64,000 bases of DNA, from the NCBI GenBank assembly GCA_014529385.2, contig CM043944.1, positions 69,488,895-69,552,894 on the forward strand. Direction: 5' to 3'. Numbering within the stretch: the stretch's first letter is position 1; the number at the start of each line of letters is the position of its first letter. Below, in pieces: positions 11,046 through 22,549 of this stretch. This DNA comes from Adiantum capillus-veneris. Lineage: Eukaryota; Streptophyta; Polypodiopsida; Polypodiales; Pteridaceae. The position numbers were made by a program, and so were the translations under genes. The notes under the pieces are model-generated. The model was not told the origin of the DNA, did not search any database, and saw nothing but the letters and a program-made list of their open reading frames with translations.

Positions 11046-13880
11046 ATGAAGGCTGTACAAGCAAACATGGAGAGAAAGAGAAGGACTATTACTTTTGTGA
11101 GCTCACTTAATGACTGTGCTAAGAAGAAGGATTTGTACCAAGGCAGTAGGATACATGCTGTTATTCGTGATAGTGGGTTACTTGAAAAGGACACATACTT
11201 AGGGAACATGTTGGTCAGTATGTATGTCAAGTGCGGCGCACTTGTCAGGGCACAACAAGTTTTTGACGAGCTTCCTCTGCGGAACGTCGTCTCTTGGAAC
11301 GCACTGATTGCAGGATATGCCCAACAGGGGCAGGGCCAGGAAGCTCTGGGCTGTTTTCAACAGATGCGAAGCGAGGGTGTCACTCCAGATGCAATCACTT
11401 ATGTGTGCATCTTGAAGGCATGTGGCTCTACGCAAGATGCTGACATGGGCATAAAAATTCACGATGATATTGCTAGCGAAGGGCTGTTGCAAAAAAATGT
11501 CATGCTTGGCAATGCCTTGGTCGACATGTACGCCAAATGTGGTGCTCTTCAGAAAGCACAAACAGTGCTTGACGAGCTTTCTATCTGGGACGTTGTCTCT
11601 TGGAATGCATTGATTGCGGGATACGTTCAACAGGGCCAGGGCAAGGAAGCTCTGGGCTGTTTTCAGCGGATGCAAAGTGAGGGCCTCTCTCCAGATGCAA
11701 TCACCTATGTCTGCACCTTGAAGGCATGTGGCTCTATGCAAGATGCTGATATGGGCACAAAAATTCACGCTGATGTTGTTAGTCAAGGACTGTCGCAAAA
11801 AAATGTCGTGCTTGTCAATGCCTTGGTTGATATGTATGCGAAATGTGGTGGGCTTCACAAAGCACAAAATGTGCTTGAGGAGCTTCCTGTCCGGAACGTC
11901 GTCTCCTGGAATGCACTGATTGCGGGGTATGCGCAACAGAAGCAGGGCCAGAAAGCCCTAGGGTGTTTTCAGCGGATGCGAAGTGAGGGCCTCTCTCCAG
12001 ATGCAATCACCTATGCGTGTATCTTGAAGGCATGTGGTTCTATGCAAGATGCTAATATGGGCATAAAAATTCATGATGATATTGCTAGTCAGGGGCTGTT
12101 GAAAAAAAATGTCATGCTTGGCAATGCCTTGGTCGACATGTATGCGAAATGTGGCTTACTTCAGAAAGCACAAAAGGTGCTTGAGGAGCTTTGTGTCCGG
12201 GACGTTGTCTCTTGGAATGCACTGATTGCGGGATATGCGCAACAGGGGCAGAGCCGGGAAGCTCTTGACTGTTTTCATCGGATGCAAAGCGAGGGTCTCT
12301 CTCCAGATGCAATAACCTACCTGTGTGTCTTGAAGGCATGTGGCTCTATGCAAGATGCTGATGTGGGCACAAAAATTCATGATGATATTGTTAGTCAGGG
12401 ACTGTTGCAAACGAATGTCGTGCTTGGCAATGCCTTGGTTGATATGTATGCCAAATGTGGTGCACTTCACAAAGCACAACAAGTGCTTGAGGAGCTTTCT
12501 GTCCGGAATGTTGTCTCTTGGAATGCACTGATTGCGGGGTACGCGCAACAGGAGCAGGGCCAGAAAGCTATCGGCTGTTTTCAGCGGATGCGAAGCGAGT
12601 GCCTCTTTCCAGATGCAATCACCTACACATGTATCTTGAAGGCATGTGGCTCTACGCAAGATGCTCATATGGGCCTAAAAGTTCATGCTGATATTGCTAG
12701 TCAGGGGATGTTGAAAAAAGATGTGCTGCTTTGCAATGCCTTGGTTGACATGTATGCGAAATGTGCTTTACTTCAGAAAGCACAAAGAGTGCTTGAGGAG
12801 ATTCGTGTCCGGAACGTCGTCTCGTGGAATGCACTGATTGCGGGATACGCGGAACAGGGGCAGGGCCAGAAAGCTCTGGACTGTTTTCAGCAGATGCGAA
12901 GCGAGGGTCTCTCTCCAGATGCAATCACCTACGTGTGTGTCTTGAAGGCATGTGGCTCTATGAAAGATGCTGATATGGGCATAAAAATGCATGATGATAT
13001 TGTTAGTCAGGGGCTGTCACAAAAAAATGTCGTGCTTGGCAATGCCTTGGTCGACATGTATGCGAAATGTGGTTTACTTCAGAAAGCACAAAGAGTGCTT
13101 GAGGAGCTTCCTGTCTGGAACGCCGTCTCTTGGAATGCACTGATTGCAGGATACGTGCAACAGGAGCAGGGTCAGAAAGCTCTAGGCTGTTTTCAACGGA
13201 TGCGAAGTGAGGGCCTCTCTCCAGATGCAATCACCTATGCGTGCATCTTGAATGCATGTGGGTCTATGCAAGATGCTGATATGGGCATAAAAATTCACGA
13301 TGATATTGTTAGTCAGGGGCTGTTGCAAAAAAATGTTGTGCTTGGCAATGCCTTGGTTGATATGTATGCCAAATGTGATGCTCTTCAGAAAGCACAAAGA
13401 GTGCTTGAGGAGCTTCCTGTCCGGAATGTCGTCTCCTGGAGTGCATTGATTGGAGGATACGCTCAACAGGGGCAGGGCCAGGAAGCTCTGGGCTGTTTTC
13501 AGCAGATGCGAAGCGAGGGTCTCTGTCCGGATGCAATCACCTACGTATGTGTCTTGAAGGCATGTGGCTCTACGCAAGATGCTGATACCGGCACAAAAAT
13601 TCACGCTGATATTGTTAGTCAGGAGCTGTTGAAAATAGATGTGCTTGGCAATGCCTTGATCGACATGTATGCAAAATGTGGTGCAGTTCAGAAAGCAGAA
13701 AGAGTGCTTGAGGAGCTTCCTGTCCGGAATGTGGACTCTTGGAATGCACTGATTGCGGGATATGTGCAACAGGAGCAGGGCCGCAAAGCTCTGGGCTGTC
13801 TTCAGCGGATGCGAAGTGAGTGTATTACTCCAGATTCAGTCACCTATGCTTGTGCCTTGAAGGCTATGCTTATATCTTGA
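11046..13880 (+). CDS. PLS-class pentatricopeptide repeat protein without E/DYW domain
   Basis: The 944-residue single-exon protein consists almost entirely of PPR motifs in P-L-S triplets. Signatures recur, such as NVVSWNALIAGYAQQ, GLSPDAITYVCILKACGS and NALVDMYAKCG. PLS PPR proteins bind organelle RNA one base per repeat, mostly for C-to-U editing, splicing or stability. The start is fixed by an in-frame TGA immediately upstream of the ATG. Residues 1-15 are basic but I see no clear organelle transit peptide. The protein stops abruptly within a motif (ALKAMLIS), and remnants of another module lie just downstream in another frame, so the C-terminus has probably been lost by an indel. No E, E+ or DYW cytidine deaminase domain follows. 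It may be a truncated family member or a recent pseudogene, but the long open frame suggests recent function or recent homogenisation. Confidence 0.9.
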   Translation: MKAVQANMERKRRTITFVSSLNDCAKKKDLYQGSRIHAVIRDSGLLEKDTYLGNMLVSMYVKCGALVRAQQVFDELPLRNVVSWNALIAGYAQQGQGQEALGCFQQMRSEGVTPDAITYVCILKACGSTQDADMGIKIHDDIASEGLLQKNVMLGNALVDMYAKCGALQKAQTVLDELSIWDVVSWNALIAGYVQQGQGKEALGCFQRMQSEGLSPDAITYVCTLKACGSMQDADMGTKIHADVVSQGLSQKNVVLVNALVDMYAKCGGLHKAQNVLEELPVRNVVSWNALIAGYAQQKQGQKALGCFQRMRSEGLSPDAITYACILKACGSMQDANMGIKIHDDIASQGLLKKNVMLGNALVDMYAKCGLLQKAQKVLEELCVRDVVSWNALIAGYAQQGQSREALDCFHRMQSEGLSPDAITYLCVLKACGSMQDADVGTKIHDDIVSQGLLQTNVVLGNALVDMYAKCGALHKAQQVLEELSVRNVVSWNALIAGYAQQEQGQKAIGCFQRMRSECLFPDAITYTCILKACGSTQDAHMGLKVHADIASQGMLKKDVLLCNALVDMYAKCALLQKAQRVLEEIRVRNVVSWNALIAGYAEQGQGQKALDCFQQMRSEGLSPDAITYVCVLKACGSMKDADMGIKMHDDIVSQGLSQKNVVLGNALVDMYAKCGLLQKAQRVLEELPVWNAVSWNALIAGYVQQEQGQKALGCFQRMRSEGLSPDAITYACILNACGSMQDADMGIKIHDDIVSQGLLQKNVVLGNALVDMYAKCDALQKAQRVLEELPVRNVVSWSALIGGYAQQGQGQEALGCFQQMRSEGLCPDAITYVCVLKACGSTQDADTGTKIHADIVSQELLKIDVLGNALIDMYAKCGAVQKAERVLEELPVRNVDSWNALIAGYVQQEQGRKALGCLQRMRSECITPDSVTYACALKAMLIS
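11295..13740 (+). repeat. Tandem 306-bp PPR modules (8 periods)
   Basis: The TGG of the SWNALIAGY motif recurs at 11295, 11601, 11907, 12213, 12519, 12825, 13131, 13437 and 13740. The spacing is therefore 306 bases seven times and then 303. Each module encodes a 102-residue P-L-S triplet. Modules are nearly identical in DNA, including many silent positions, which points to recent amplification or gene conversion. Confidence 0.95.
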
Positions 13881-14816
13881 AGGCACGTGGCATTACGCAA
13901 GACGCTGACATTCATGATGAGATTTCTGAATTGAATCCAGTTTTAAACGGTCGAATTTCAAACTCACAAAGCCCATGACTCAAGTGCCGCCTAAATATGG
14001 ATGTAACAAATGCAAGGGGCAAGCAAGCAGCTCACACAACTAAGCCAAGGGGCAAGCAAGCAAGCAGCTGACTCACTAAGCCAGAAAGGTTAGGAACTAT
14101 TAAATCGTAGTATCTCGACGTTGGAATAAGCAGTGCTTTACTTGATAAGAATGCTAAAAAGAATCTAGTCTCTCAACATACACGGAGGATGCTTTGTCAA
14201 CCACATCTATAGACACCATTTGAAGTGATTGGCAATGTCATGCCATGCATTGAGAAAGTGGATTTCTTTTCTTCATTGCAAACTCGAGCATTTAGTCCCA
14301 TTTTGAGGAAACTGAATTTCATATGGCGAGTCAAGGGGATTCACTTGTTGATGTGGTCCTTGGTCAACCATAGATAGACCACCATCAATGTTTCAATGCT
14401 ATTCTTATATGCTCCATTAATACCTTCGTCTCCAACCATTGAAAATGAAGCGCGAGCTTCCATATCTGAACATAGCCAATTTGAGATGGGCAAGCCTAAT
14501 GTCCAACGGGAAATTCTCATCAAAGAATGCCAGAGGTTTGCATAATTCAGGATTCCTCAGCTCCACTGGTAGCTAGGACATCACCATGGGTGAGAAAAAG
14601 CAAAGAAACAGATTTATCAACCAATGTACCCTTCGCACAGGGCGAGGCCAAGCCAAGCCTTGGTGACAAAAGCACTAGCCCAAGATAAACGCGTGCTTTG
14701 TTGTGTCCAAGCTATGGGTGAAGCTGGTCATTGTGACTTGCAAGCCTCCATTGTGCGGAGGCTTGCAATAAGCATGCCTGGTCGTTTTTGAAAAATGAAT
14801 GTGTTGGAGATACTTT

Positions 14817-14860
<44 letters not shown>

Positions 14861-15204
14861 CATGTCCCTTGGCTCCCATGCCACCACTCCCCAAACCCCC
14901 CCCCCCCCCCCCCCCCCCCCCAAACGCAAAAAAAAAGGAATATAAAGTGGATTTTGAAGAGATTCTGTCTTTCTCGATTGGATCAGGTACCCTCATTTTT
15001 AGAGGGGATCTACGGTCCTAGATGATTGTTGATTGTGGGCTGTTCGATTCATTTGGAAGATAAATAAAGGTTAGGTGGGATTTGACCTCACATCCTCTCC
15101 ATTTCTTACCACTATGCTATTGCACAAGTTTTGATAAGCATGAAGAATGGTAGCATTATATTGCATGATTCTAGCCCATTGCGATCCTACACTGAGTTTA
15201 CTTC
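13881..15204 (+). other. PPR remnant and unclassified spacer
   Basis: The first 70 bases after the PPR stop still read, in another frame, as a decayed module (YILKARGITQDADIHDEIS). The remainder holds no gene I recognise. It includes a CT tract at 14819-14857 and a C run at 14896-14921. Confidence 0.6.
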
Positions 15205-16718
15205 TGTCATAAAATCTAATATCTAATCAATCCAAATGATTTTCTCATATTAAACTGATCATTTAATATGAGAGAATAGATGTGGACAAAGGGTTAGAAT
15301 ATAGACATGTGCTTACAGGTCTATCTCAACAGGGAGCCAAAGGTAAAGGGGTCCAAATGAGAGATGATTTGTCAAAGAGCAAGGCTAGCTAATGAAGCTT
15401 AAAGACCTTAGGGTTAGCTTCGTTAAAAACCTTCAATGGTTAGTGTTAAAAGTCCTTTGACCTTAAGTAAGGTAGGACTGTGCTTGAGGTGGGAACCCGG
15501 CCCAAGCTTGAGGTGCTTGTCGTGCTTTTGCTGACTAAGGTGCTTGAGGTGCTTAATGACTAAGGTGCTAAGGTGCTCCATGACTAAGGTGTTTAAGGGG
15601 GGTAAGGTGTTCAAAGTCAATTCTAATCCCTACTCATGAGGGGGTGAGCCCTCATTCTAGGGGCTAGAGAGGGAACACACACACCCTCACACAAGGCAAG
15701 CTTGGTACCAAGAAGGCAAATAGGACACTTGTCAAGCTCCTCCTCATGTTGACTTCATAGTGTGCCTAAAGCCTATTGGTTAGCCTCCCATGGGGTCAAA
15801 TGATAATTTAGTTGATTGAATTAATTATTTTTGCATTCATCAAGTCCTCTCTCTCAAAGGGGAAAGGGGTCACTTGTCCCAAGACTATCCTTGTTGCTTG
15901 ATATGCACTAAGCCTGTGATTGGCCAAGCTTGAGGAGGTTCAATCATATGCAAGATAGTGCTAGAAGAGGGGGTCGACCAAAGCAAGAAGGGGGGTTGCT
16001 TGGGGGGTATACTCTCCCCCCCCCCCACACACACACTCTCATTGTGTGAAGTGCAAAGTGCAAGAGCTCCATCTCCTTCTCCAAGGTAGTAGAGAAGTTG
16101 AGAGCTTACACCAACACTCTTGGCTATGGAATGCAAATCCAACCAAGAGCCATGCTTTAATGCTTAAGCTTGCTATCTTCTCCATCTTCATTACTATGCT
16201 ATTATGTATGCTAGCAAGAAGAGTGATGATAAGTGAGGAACTATTTCTTTCACCTACGAATGTTTCTTCTTCCTCTTCCCTACCCTCATTCCCTGCTAGC
16301 TCTCTCCACCTTTGACGATGCTTGAGGTCTTGAGACTGCGGCTTGGGATAGTTAATGCTTTTCGCAAAATCTATGTTATGCTCGTGATGCATGAAGCTTT
16401 CCATCTTCATTGCATCACCTATGTCACAAGGAACACAAAGATTGTATTGTATCAAGTCTCTCTTGATGGGAGAACCTATAATACAAAAGCCTATTTGAGG
16501 GCGGATTGGCTCCACATTCTGGTCCTCAATTGTTGTCAAGTTCTCTAAACTTTTTCTCTTGCAAAAGGATTGTTCATGCCAAGTTAATTAAGTACTATGA
16601 TTATGTTGCTACCATCAATTAAGTTCACCCTCTATGTTCTCAAAGTAGTTTCATAAAAATGATCCCTTTAATTCTCCTAATTCCACTATTCTCAAAGTTC
16701 ATAGGCCATTTCCATTAC
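15205..16718 (+). repeat. 5' LTR
   Basis: It begins TGTCATAAAATC and shares long blocks with 22580-23641: the GGTCCAAATGAGAGATGAT block, the minisatellite, CACTTGTCAAGCTC, and the CATTGTGTGAAGTGCAAAGTG block near 16040. It is about 1.5 kb long. Its last 400 bases have no partner because the 3' LTR is truncated. ORFs inside it (for example 16039-16548) are LTR sequence, not genes. Confidence 0.75.
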
Positions 16719-16737
16719 ATTGATATCAGAGCTATTG
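16719..16737 (+). other. Primer-binding-site-like sequence
   Basis: TTGATATCAGAGCTATTGG sits just inside the 5' LTR. It is a one-base variant of TGGTATCAGAGC, the usual initiator tRNA-Met primer site of plant LTR retrotransposons. Confidence 0.75.
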
Positions 16738-17115
16738 GTTTCTCTTTCTTGCTTAAGAACAAAGGTCCTTAAGTTGTCCATGAAAGGTTGGGCCTGTTAA
16801 TTGCAATAGGGTAAGTGGGACACGGATTTATCATCTTGGTTGAGAAGGACTTAGTTTGAGGTACACCGTAGGGAACTAAAGTTTTAATAATGGAGCCTCT
16901 CGGGGCTTGCCTTTGGCTTTACCATTATTGAGCTACGAGCAAGCTCAACAGGAACCATAATCAATCAAGCAATGTTAGATCCTCTCCGCAATCAACAGTG
17001 TCTAAACCACGGGTGTGGCTGCTTAAGGACTGATTTTCAAAGGTAAAGAAGAGTAGCGACTAAGGTTTTTGAGGGCACCAAAGCACAAAGTAATGTACAC
17101 ATACTTTTAATTAGC

Positions 17116-18770
17116 ATGATTGACAATAACCAAGAGATTAGAATGAACATTGATAACTTTGATTTTGCACATGAAGGTGCTAATGGTTATGCCCCCATGT
17201 TTGTCAAATATCTTATTACTAGGTTGCAGCAAGCTATGGGCAACCCTGCTTTCCAAGACAAAGTTACTCAACAACTTCACACTTGTCCCCAAAGAGTTGG
17301 TCTAACGGTAAGGCTTTGGCCTCTCAACCTATGGGTTGTGGGTTCAAATCCCCCGTTGGGTCACACTCTAGAGGGACACCTTGTGCTCACCTGGTGTTCA
17401 CGTTGCTAGGGCTCTTGCCCTTGGACACTCGAGTGCATCCTCCTCCTGGGGTGGGTCACCCGAGGAGGAGGTTCCTAGCTGGTTGCTACGAGTTCTCTCC
17501 GCCGTTCCCAGCATGTGGTGCATCAATTAGGTGGCCATGGTGATGCCTACGCGTGGCTCTTGCCCGATGGTACGCGGCCCTTGCCCGACCATGTAACATG
17601 GCTAATATTTGGAAGGGATAAGCACCTCCCCCTGTGGGCCCTATGGTGTGTCGAAAAAAAAAAAAAAACAACTTCACACTTATGGGATTTTCCTTCCTCT
17701 TCAAGAGGAGAGAGATATTAGGAGGCCTCTTGATGAGACCCCCAAAACAAAACTCTCTCCCATACGAGAGGAGGAATCCAAAGAACGAGAAAGTAACGAA
17801 TCCCTAAGTTCCTTTGAAGATGTGGCTCCATGAAGACGGCGGTCTAGTCGGTCGCCAACTCCTCCCAAGAGGAAACAATAAACCCACAGTCCTCCTCCTC
17901 ACTCCGAAAAGGAAGAGAGGAAACAAAGGAAGAAAAGGGCAAGAAAGAGGTCACCCTCTTCTCCTTCTTCTTCACCTTCCTCCTCTTCCAACGAAAGCTA
18001 TGGGTATTCTCCTAGAGAATACAAGAGGGGAGGACATCACAAATCTTACCCTGCGTGGCAAGGTCACAAAAGCTCAAGAAATTCAAAGAGGGAGGAAAGA
18101 GTATCCCTTTTCTCACCTATGATGGCACCTTTGGTGCTACTGACAAATTATTGGCCTTCATTCAGCAATTTGATGCGGCCTTTGGAGATGAGGGCTTCAC
18201 GGACTCCTCCAAGCTACGCCATGTAGCTATCCACTTCCAAAAATCGACTCGTCAATGGTGGGCTAGCCTTTGTGGCAACGGCGAAGCCCCAAAGACATGG
18301 AAAAATCTACGAGTTTCCATCATGAATCAATTCCTTGCAAGCGACAAAGTGATTATTGAACGGGAGAGTTTGAAGCTTCTCTCTCATGAAATACGTGGAC
18401 AAGTTTTGGGATTTACATCTCAAGGCTACTGTCTTTTAAAAGATAGTCTTTGCCAAGCAAAAGCAGCAATTGTGTGCGAGATCACTTGCTGAGATGGTCG
18501 AGTACGTCAACTCTCAACGGCCTGGTTCTATCACCGAAGTAATCCACCACACCATGGTTGCTTCGGATATCGATTTCCAACAAGCGGCTAAACGGAATGT
18601 CAAGCCCATGGAAAAAAAAGACAAAAGTGATGCAAAGGGAAAACCAATGCCCAAAATTCTTCCCAAGGAAATTCTAACAACAACAACAATCGGTCCAAGG
18701 AGAAGGGAGTTTACAAAGGTAAAAACAAACTCTATTCTGAAGAGCTTGAAGCTTTTCGTAGAAGGACCAT
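17116..18770 (+). pseudogene. Chromovirus gag
   Basis: The N-terminal part begins MIDNNQEIRMNID at 17116 and is cut by the SINE at 17285-17666. The frame resumes after the SINE with YGIFLPLQEER, so the ORF was continuous before insertion. The central part (18055-18492) holds the retrotransposon gag core, with LLAFIQQFDAAFGDEGF, LRHVAIHF and QWWASL. The C-terminal part (18470-18770) is basic, and I do not see an intact CCHC knuckle. Frameshifts separate the parts. Confidence 0.75.
17285..17666 (+). mobile_element. tRNA-derived SINE with target-site duplication
   Basis: A 382-bp insert is flanked by an exact 15-bp direct repeat, AACAACTTCACACTT, at 17270-17284 and 17667-17681. It begins with a tRNA-like head: an A-box-like TGGTCTAACGGTAAGGC at about 17298 and a B-box GGTTCAAATCCC at 17341. 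It ends in an A-rich tail. Removing it and one copy of the duplication restores the gag reading frame. The head is a degenerate tRNA and not a functional tRNA gene. Confidence 0.92.
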
Positions 18771-18899
18771 AAACGTTTTAAGTGGGGAGCAAGGATATGT
18801 CTATTGTTCTTGCCCCAAGAGAAATGCCCGCAATGAGACTCCTACAGCTTCCACTATTGAAGCTACAAAATAGGATGCTCATTGCAAAGGACCACCTCT

Positions 18900-20560
18900 T
18901 TCATATGCTTGGGGAAAGGTAAGGGAGCATGATGCCTTCATCTTGTTTGACCTTGGCTTTACTCACAACTTCATATCAATGGAGTTGGCCACCAAGTTGG
19001 GCATTCAAACTTTCAAGATGAGAGATACTGTAACTAATGATACAACTTTCAAGGGACAACAAGCCTCCGTTACTCCCTTGATTGGACAGTTGAGGCTTCA
19101 TGTCCAAAGCTATGTCGACAAAGAAGACTTCTTTATTTCTCCTCTACAACATGAGGATGCTATCCTAGGGGCACCATGGTTCAACCGCACGGTTGCCAAC
19201 ATGAAGTTCCCTAAAAGAAAAATCTACTTCACCCACAGGGAAAAAAACATGTATCTATATAGATGCTAGTGAGTTTGGTCGTACTATATCACTTGTAAAT
19301 CCTCCTGCTTTTGATAAATCAATGAAGAGCTCAGTTTTTGCGTACATGATTTTTGTCAAAGAGTCCCTAAAAGATCCTAATGTTTCATCAAATGTAAATG
19401 GTAGGAATCAAGAAGAGTTAAGACTTGTTCTAAAAGGATTCCAAGATGTGTTCATCTATGATATCTCTATGGACTTACTTCTAGAACGAGGGGATGATGA
19501 CCATCAAATTGAGCTCCTACCAGTAAGCTCACCACCTAAAAAACATCCTTATCGAGTTTCCCAAGCTCAACAAGAGGAGATCATCAGGCAAGTACAAGAA
19601 TTGTAAGACAAAGGGATGGTGAGACCTAGCTCCTCTTCCTTTTTCTCTCCAGTCCTTTTACTGCAGAAGAAAGATAGTACATACCTCATGTGTGTGGACT
19701 ATCTAGCACTGAACCATATCACTATCAAAAACAAATTTCCCATGCCTCGGGTAGAAGGTCTTTTTGATAAGCTACAAGGATCTACCTACTTCAGTAGGAT
19801 TGACCTTAAAAGTAGCTATCATCAAATAAGGATAGTGGATAAAGATATCCTAAAGACCACGTTTCGTACAATGTTTGGTCTTTATTAATTTCTACTCATG
19901 CCTTTTGGCTTGACTAATGCACCAGCCACGTTGAATCGTTTTATCGCAAATTCACTGGAGTGTTCTTCGATGATATCATCATCTACTCCGGAGGAACACA
20001 AGAAACATCTCCATGTGATTTTTCAACCATTAAGGGAGAACAAGCTTTTTATCAATCAAAAGAAAAGCGATTTTTTCCTTCAAGAGATTCAATAATTAGG
20101 TCATATGATCCCTCAAGATGGTATCCGTATGGATCCATCAAAGTTGGAGGTAATAAAAGCATGGCCTAATCCAAAGAATCTACATGAGCTAAGAAGCTTT
20201 ATTGGTGTGTGCATACTATAGACGTTTCATAGTAAAATTCTCTCAAATAGCAAAACCATTACATGACTTAACAAAGATGAACATTAAGTATTCATGGATT
20301 TCTAAGGAGAAAAATTCTTTTGACAAGCTCAGAGAGAAGCTTACCTCCCAAGCAGTCCTTATGCTTCCAGATCTCTCAAAGCCATTTGAGGTCCAATGTG
20401 ATGCTTGTGGTGATTGCCATGGAGCAGTCTTGCTTCAAGAAGGGCATGCCATAGCATATGAGAGACAAAGGCTCAATACGGATGAACGGGTCTTGGGCAT
20501 CTATGAGAAAGATCTTTTAGCTATACTACATGCGCTAGACACATGAAAACACTATCTATT
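18900..20560 (+). pseudogene. Chromovirus protease, reverse transcriptase and RNase H
   Basis: The protease site appears as FDLGFTHNFIS at 18943, where intact retropepsins have D-S/T-G, so the catalytic triad is broken. Reverse transcriptase follows from about 19540: LLQKKDSTYLMCVDY, FSRIDLKSSYHQIR, PFGLTNAPATLNRF, then FFDDIIIYS at 19962 in place of the YVDD box. RNase H follows at 20202-20546 with VQCDACGDCHGAVLLQ. Stops occur between and within blocks. Intact elements copy their RNA into DNA with this unit; this copy cannot. Confidence 0.85.
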
Positions 20561-20599
20561 GGGGACTCCATTCATTTTGTGAACGGACCACCAAAGTCT

Positions 20600-22250
20600 C
20601 AAGTACTTCATGAACCAAACCAAGCCTTTTGAAAAACAAATGAGGTGGGAAAATTTTCTTTTGCGATTTTATTTTCATATTGCTCACATTGCTGGTAAGC
20701 ACATTCAAGTGGACGATGCACTTTCACGACGACCAAAAGTTAATGCTGTGTCTATAGCTACTCACAATGATCTATCTTCTATGATAGATGAATATGCTAT
20801 TGACCCTGGATTTAAAGACATAATGTTAGCCCTTGCTTTGGGGAAGAAAGAGGAACCATTCACCTTGCAGATCTTCTCAATGGCAATAGGCTATGTGTTA
20901 CCCACTCCCTTCGTGAGACAGTTATGTAAAAATCTCATGCTCCTCCATATGCGGGGCATAGAGACATTCAACCTAATCTTCAAGGAGTAGAGACGTACTT
21001 CTATTGCCTACCATGAAAGTGGACATACAAGAGTATGTTTCAAAATGTGTGGTATGTCAAAAGACTAATGATGATAGAGGGAAAAAACCTGGATTACTAA
21101 CTATTATAGAGGGAAGACTAACTATGATAGAAGGAAGCAACTTGGATTACTCCAGCCATTGCCAATCCCTAATTCACCATGGGAGAGTATATCCATGGAT
21201 TTTACCTTTGGATTACCCAAGTCTATCCATGGGAATACGAGAATGTGGACAATAGTTGATAGGTTTAACAAGCAAGCACACTTTATTCCTGTCAAAAAGA
21301 CTATTAAGGCACACCAAATGGAAACTCTCTTAATATCCCATATTTTCAAACACCATGGATTACCAACATCCATCGTGTCAAATAGAGATCCTAGAATGAC
21401 CAGTAATTTTTGGAAAGGTCTCTTTGAAAATCTAGGTACAAGTCTGAATTTCTCTTTGGCCTATCACCCACCACAAACGGATGACCAAAGTGAGATAACC
21501 AATCTTATGATACTCGATCTACTAAAAGACTTATGTTACAGAAGTAGATCAACACTCACAATGAAAAAAGTACTTACCTCTTGTAGAGTATGCGTACAAT
21601 AACATTGTCCATATTTCTACAGGAAAAGCACCTTTTGAAATTATTGAGGGAAGACCTAAAAGTCCCTTGCTACTTAAAGTACATGGGAAGATATCCGTTG
21701 CCGATGAGTATAGCTGTGACCTACAAGAATCTTTTCAAAAGATTAGGGAGGCTATATCCATCTCTCAACATAGGCAAAAAGCTGATGCTGAAAAGCACAG
21801 AAAGGCCTTAATGTTTAAAGAAAATGATTAGGTCTTACTTAATTTCCCAAGGCTCAATTGAGGCAAACGACGGGAAAAAATCCTACGGGCCATCAAAAGT
21901 ATTATGCTAAATTAGCAAAAAGATACTATGGTCCATTTCAATTTTTGAATCCAATCAATGAGATGGATTATGAGCTCAAGTTGGCCAAATTGGCTCATAC
22001 ACAATGCTTTTTATGTGAGCCTACTTAAGCCCTACAAAGGAGAGCCACCAAGTGAACCAATTATTTTGAAGACCCTCCCAAAATCAAAGACCAGTAAGAG
22101 GTGCTACAACCTGAAACTATCCTTCAACATGAAGAGAAGGTACTATGACATGGTAAGATTATCCGATGGTATCTTATTAAGTTCAAAAACTATCCTTTTG
22201 AAGATGTTGGATGGATGCAAGGAATACAACCTACGGGTAGTATGAGCCTT
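20600..22250 (+). pseudogene. Chromovirus integrase and chromodomain remnant
   Basis: The RNase H end (HIQVDDALSRRP) leads into the integrase zinc region with CVVCQKT. The catalytic core then shows SMDFTFGLP, VSNRDPRMTSNFW and QSEITN, the D, D and E positions. LIHNAFYVSLLKPYKGE follows at about 21985. Near 22150-22245, in another frame, the end reads GKIIRWYLIKFKNYPFED followed by W, the aromatic pattern of a chromodomain. Known of chromoviruses: this domain guides insertion to marked chromatin. Several frame breaks make this copy inactive. Confidence 0.8.
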
Positions 22251-22549
22251 GTCAATGCTTAAAATGCTACATTAGAGTAAGAAAATGTACATGTTTCTTT
22301 TAAATGATCAATGTTTTTGTCCTATAAGACTAGTCTCTTTTTATTTTGCACAAATTTAAGTAGTATGCATACTTAGAATCATGTTTGTGATGACGATGTC
22401 TCTCAAACACCAAGTAGAATTTGTCATTCTACTTTGGGAGAATGAAATAGAATAAAAGAGCAAAAATGCTTGCGGCAGCTATGTGTCCCAAGCACTAAAT
22501 GGATTAGTCATCCATCTTGGAAAGATGTCATGGGTAAAAAGGGATCCTC

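Noticed and set aside
11199-13769. Long antisense ORFs (up to 245 residues) over the PPR gene
   Set aside because: They recur with the 306-bp module and mirror its codon pattern. They show no independent domain and are shadows of the sense gene.
14788-15025. Short ORFs with Ser-Leu and poly-Pro runs
   Set aside because: They read through the CT tract and the C run near 14.82-14.92 kb; the homopolymer length is also unreliable.
16039-16548. 166-residue antisense ORF and its plus-strand partners in the 5' LTR
   Set aside because: Part of the segment is repeated in the 3' LTR at 23.4-23.65 kb, where the frames are not preserved. It is LTR sequence.
17285-17360. tRNA gene at the A/B boxes
   Set aside because: The cloverleaf is not complete. 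The sequence continues into a 382-bp body with an A tail and a target duplication, so it is a SINE head.
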